Of a DNA stretch of 64,000 bases, positions 61,663 to 64,000 are shown piece after piece. The stretch lies in assembly GCA_008508345.1 (NCBI GenBank), contig QNGE01000945.1, positions 62,001 through 126,000 of the forward strand, given 5' to 3'. The number at the start of each line of letters is the position of its first letter. Within the stretch, counting starts at the first letter, position 1. The position numbers and the translations under genes are program-made. The notes beneath the pieces were generated by a model. The model was given only the letters and a program-made list of their open reading frames with translations. It did not search any database and was not told where the DNA came from. This DNA is from Paragonimus westermani. Lineage: Eukaryota > Platyhelminthes > Trematoda > Plagiorchiida > Troglotrematidae.

Positions 61663-62680
61663 GTGTGCCGGTGTTAATATATCATGCCGCCTTTGTTTGT
61701 AGTTACGATGTTAATAAGCGACATGCACTAACTTCAGCCGGTTTTCATTTTCCTCGGACGTTGACAAATATCGTTGTTGTTTGTAAACATTTTCGAACCG
61801 CATATATAACCCACGTTCTCCAGTTTTCTTTGGTGATTTAGCAAACTTCACGCTTCAACAGAAAGTTTTAATTCGAGTCCTTGTTAACGGTTCTGACGGC
61901 AAATTAATAAAATATCTATTAAGCTCTTTAGGAACCGGAGACCTACTTGAAATTGGGCAAAATGGATCACCGAGCGATTACCCACATTCGTTTATTGCAA
62001 TCTCTAGAACGGTCCGCAAAAATCCTTATATTTGACTCGACAAACAATCGATAGGTCCTTCGTAAATGGTCACAACTTTTCGTGAATCACCTTACGCGAG
62101 GCCAGATTGTGTTGACAAAGTTCAGCGTGGGATTCGGTTATTCGTTTGAGGTCTTAACTATTAGACTACAGGCCATACGATCTGAATTTTTTCGTTAATT
62201 CCTGCAAAATCTGGCACTTAAAAAGCTATCAAGCATACTGGCAGTTTCTTTTGGGTGTCTTCTTCGTAGGAATTTGAAGCGATTTACTCCCACGATGAAT
62301 AAGGCGATGAGAAGACGTTAATCACGTGCTGTTCTCGTGGGTGACAGTACATTCTGATCACATGTGGAAGCAATAAAATAAGGTCTCATAGAACGCACCC
62401 TCTGTAATTTTTCGTAGCGACCGCAGACGCATCTTCCTGTTTGCTGAGGCTCTGACAATCAGACACCAGAATCCCACCCGGGTGTTTCGAACCAATTTGC
62501 GTTGACGTTCCGGCTGACCTGGTAGTCAACGTCCTTATATTTTTAATCTTCATTTCCGTATCTGTCTGTCTAGTCCCTTAAGCCATGACTTCTTATCTGT
62601 GGGACCTTATCGTAATGTTTGGAACTAGTTACATATCGACGTATGATTCGAATGTACCAACTGTAAATCCGGAGAACATT

Positions 62681-64000
62681 CCATGGTTTACATGTTCCCA
62701 CTGCCTTGTTCAGGGAGTGAGAAGTTGCGTGTATGTATTTACATGTAAACAAGATCACCAAACTGCCTCACTCAGCGCTCACTAGTTGTCAAGGCAACAG
62801 GCAAATACTAACGAGGACAATCTCCAGTTCTGCATCCCATGGTTGGTGTAGTGGGCTTTGGACAGATTAAAGCGGGTTATTCGCACTTTGCATCCAAGGG
62901 TTGTGGTTAATGTAGTCGTCGACTTTGCATTGACAAACGAATAGCACCTCTGACTCTATAAATTCGCCTAATTTGTTAAACGTAGATTTTGGTGTCATTA
63001 TAAATACACGAATGAAAGAAATGTCTGAATGTGGTGGCTATAGGAACCGAAACTAAGTTGAGTTAAAAGACCATCAGGTTTAAGGAGTGATGAGGTGACA
63101 TAACGACCGGATCTAGCTAAGTGTTAAGACGTAAGCGTTTTACATTCACTTCACTCTTAAACCGACGCTTCGCAGTCATTGGACTCTCCATATAAAACTA
63201 CCCGGAACGAGATTCGATTCGGCGACCGTCGTATAACTGACCGAAGCTAATGTCCACTAGAGTGCGCTGGCCTAATGAGTAGATCACGAGGATTTCAGTT
63301 TTGGGAATGGGCGTGAGAAAAACTACCGATATGCGTGTCAGTTACTGGCGCCAACCATGTATTTGATCAGCCTTGTTCTTTCAAAAGTTTCTGAGGCTAA
63401 CGGTAACACTAAATGCAACCGGTTCAAACAGGCAATTTGACCTAATATTCTCAACGAAATCATGGGGTAAACATCAAGGAGACTGAACACCAGATAAAAA
63501 TCTGTAAATTTAAAAATTTGTTTGACGGATTTTTAAGGTAGCTGCTTCTCACGTGTTCACGCCATTTGTGTGAAAACTGTTGGATGCAAATCGGAACGAT
63601 TAATTCACTTATGCGCTCCATAAACAGTACTACTAATGAATTGAAGCGATTAAACAGGTGCAATGCCAAACGGTTTTTTGGAAAGAGTACACTATTTTCT
63701 CCATTAATGAACAACTGCATTCCATATGGGTGTCTTGGTAACGCCTGTACTTTGATAAGAGTATTTCTTAGTTGCCATGACACCTAATGAAAATGAAGCT
63801 ATCACGGACAAGTTCAAGATGTAAGCTCAATGTATCTTATATTTATGCTGTTTTATATTCAGTGAAACAGATAAATTCATAAAAAAAACTTCGGCGATGG
63901 ATGTGCGAAAAACTGTTCAAGTCTATTTGATTTCCACTACAATTATGTTTAGTGTGTTCTGATCGGCACAAAGTGTAATCTTTGCAACATCCACCGATAA
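62681..64000. other. right flank, no gene recognised
   Basis: No supported exon. A 107-codon minus frame at 63460-63783 is not recognised. A faint tRNA-like remnant lies at 63185-63285. Confidence 0.4.
63185..63285 (-). repeat. possible tRNA-like SINE remnant
   Basis: On the minus strand an A-box-like GCCAGCGCACTCTAGTGG is followed at tRNA-like spacing by a B-box-like GAATCGAATCTC (near 63210-63221). Neither is perfect and no cloverleaf folds. Low-confidence remnant. Confidence 0.35.

Larger units (their letters stand above)
60775..62680 (-). mobile_element. decayed Penelope-like element with inverted terminal repeats
   Basis: The arms ~60775-61057 and ~62399-62680 are diverged reverse complements (shared blocks include 'cagataagaagtcatggctt' and 'gcggtcgctacgaaaaat'). 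Between them, on the minus strand, lie a reverse-transcriptase N-terminal fragment and then a GIY-YIG endonuclease fragment, the order of Penelope-like elements. The arms include the last codons of the endonuclease, so the right arm carries the end of that frame a second time in opposite orientation. Most of the reverse transcriptase is deleted. Inverted terminal repeats are typical of this class. Confidence 0.75.

Noticed and set aside
1..64000. CRISPR array, phage or bacterial operon
   Set aside because: No regularly spaced direct repeats, no compact gene strings; the intron-exon structure and retroelements are those of an animal genome.

Overview
The window looks like nuclear DNA from a parasitic flatworm (trematode or cestode; I cannot resolve further). 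The reasons are a single gene split into short GT-AG exons over more than 34 kb, a protein that reads as an animal tyrosine hydroxylase, and a repeat complement of Penelope-like retroelement remains with hammerhead-ribozyme-like motifs and tRNA-derived SINEs. The organism assignment is inference. Nothing is bacterial: there are no operons, no CRISPR array and no rRNA. Most open frames of 60-157 codons in the window are no longer than chance would give and are not annotated.

The central finding is a tyrosine hydroxylase (TH) gene on the + strand. Ten coding exons can be joined by hand from 22918 to 57020, all with GT-AG introns and compatible phases. They give 444 codons plus a TGA stop: a regulatory ACT domain, the full catalytic domain and a C-terminal helix. 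Metal ligands H279, H284 and E324, substrate-binding R264 and D276, and the TH-diagnostic Asp D373 (numbering of the joined fragment, about human TH minus 52) are all present. The first coding exon, carrying the start and the usual N-terminal phosphorylation region, is not securely found. The introns are 1.6-9.2 kb and hold repeats.

Layout. 1-22.9 kb is gene-poor 5' flank with SINE remnants (1-190, 11987-12418), a tRNA-like inverted pair (14285-14500), one unrecognised minus-strand candidate exon (5047-5343), and three copies of one repeat with a Penelope-LTR-like design: CCAAT boxes, a TATA box, then a hammerhead-like fold (7059-7445, 13070-13256, 19559-20890). The third is a pair of inverted copies around a 970-N assembly gap, bounded by a 12-bp target-site duplication. 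22.9-57.0 kb is the TH gene; intron 8 also holds an 84-bp insertion that is little more than a second hammerhead-like motif, with a 13-bp target-site duplication. 57.0-64 kb is 3' flank with a 1.56-kb fold-back element (58660-60223) and a decayed Penelope-like element with reverse-transcriptase and GIY-YIG endonuclease fragments between inverted terminal repeats (60775-62680).

Functionally, TH makes L-DOPA from tyrosine, the first step of catecholamine synthesis. No other pathway gene is visible. The most unusual material is the pair of unrelated repeat families that share the same hammerhead plan, including a minimal palindromic stem III and one extra base between CUGANGA and stem II.
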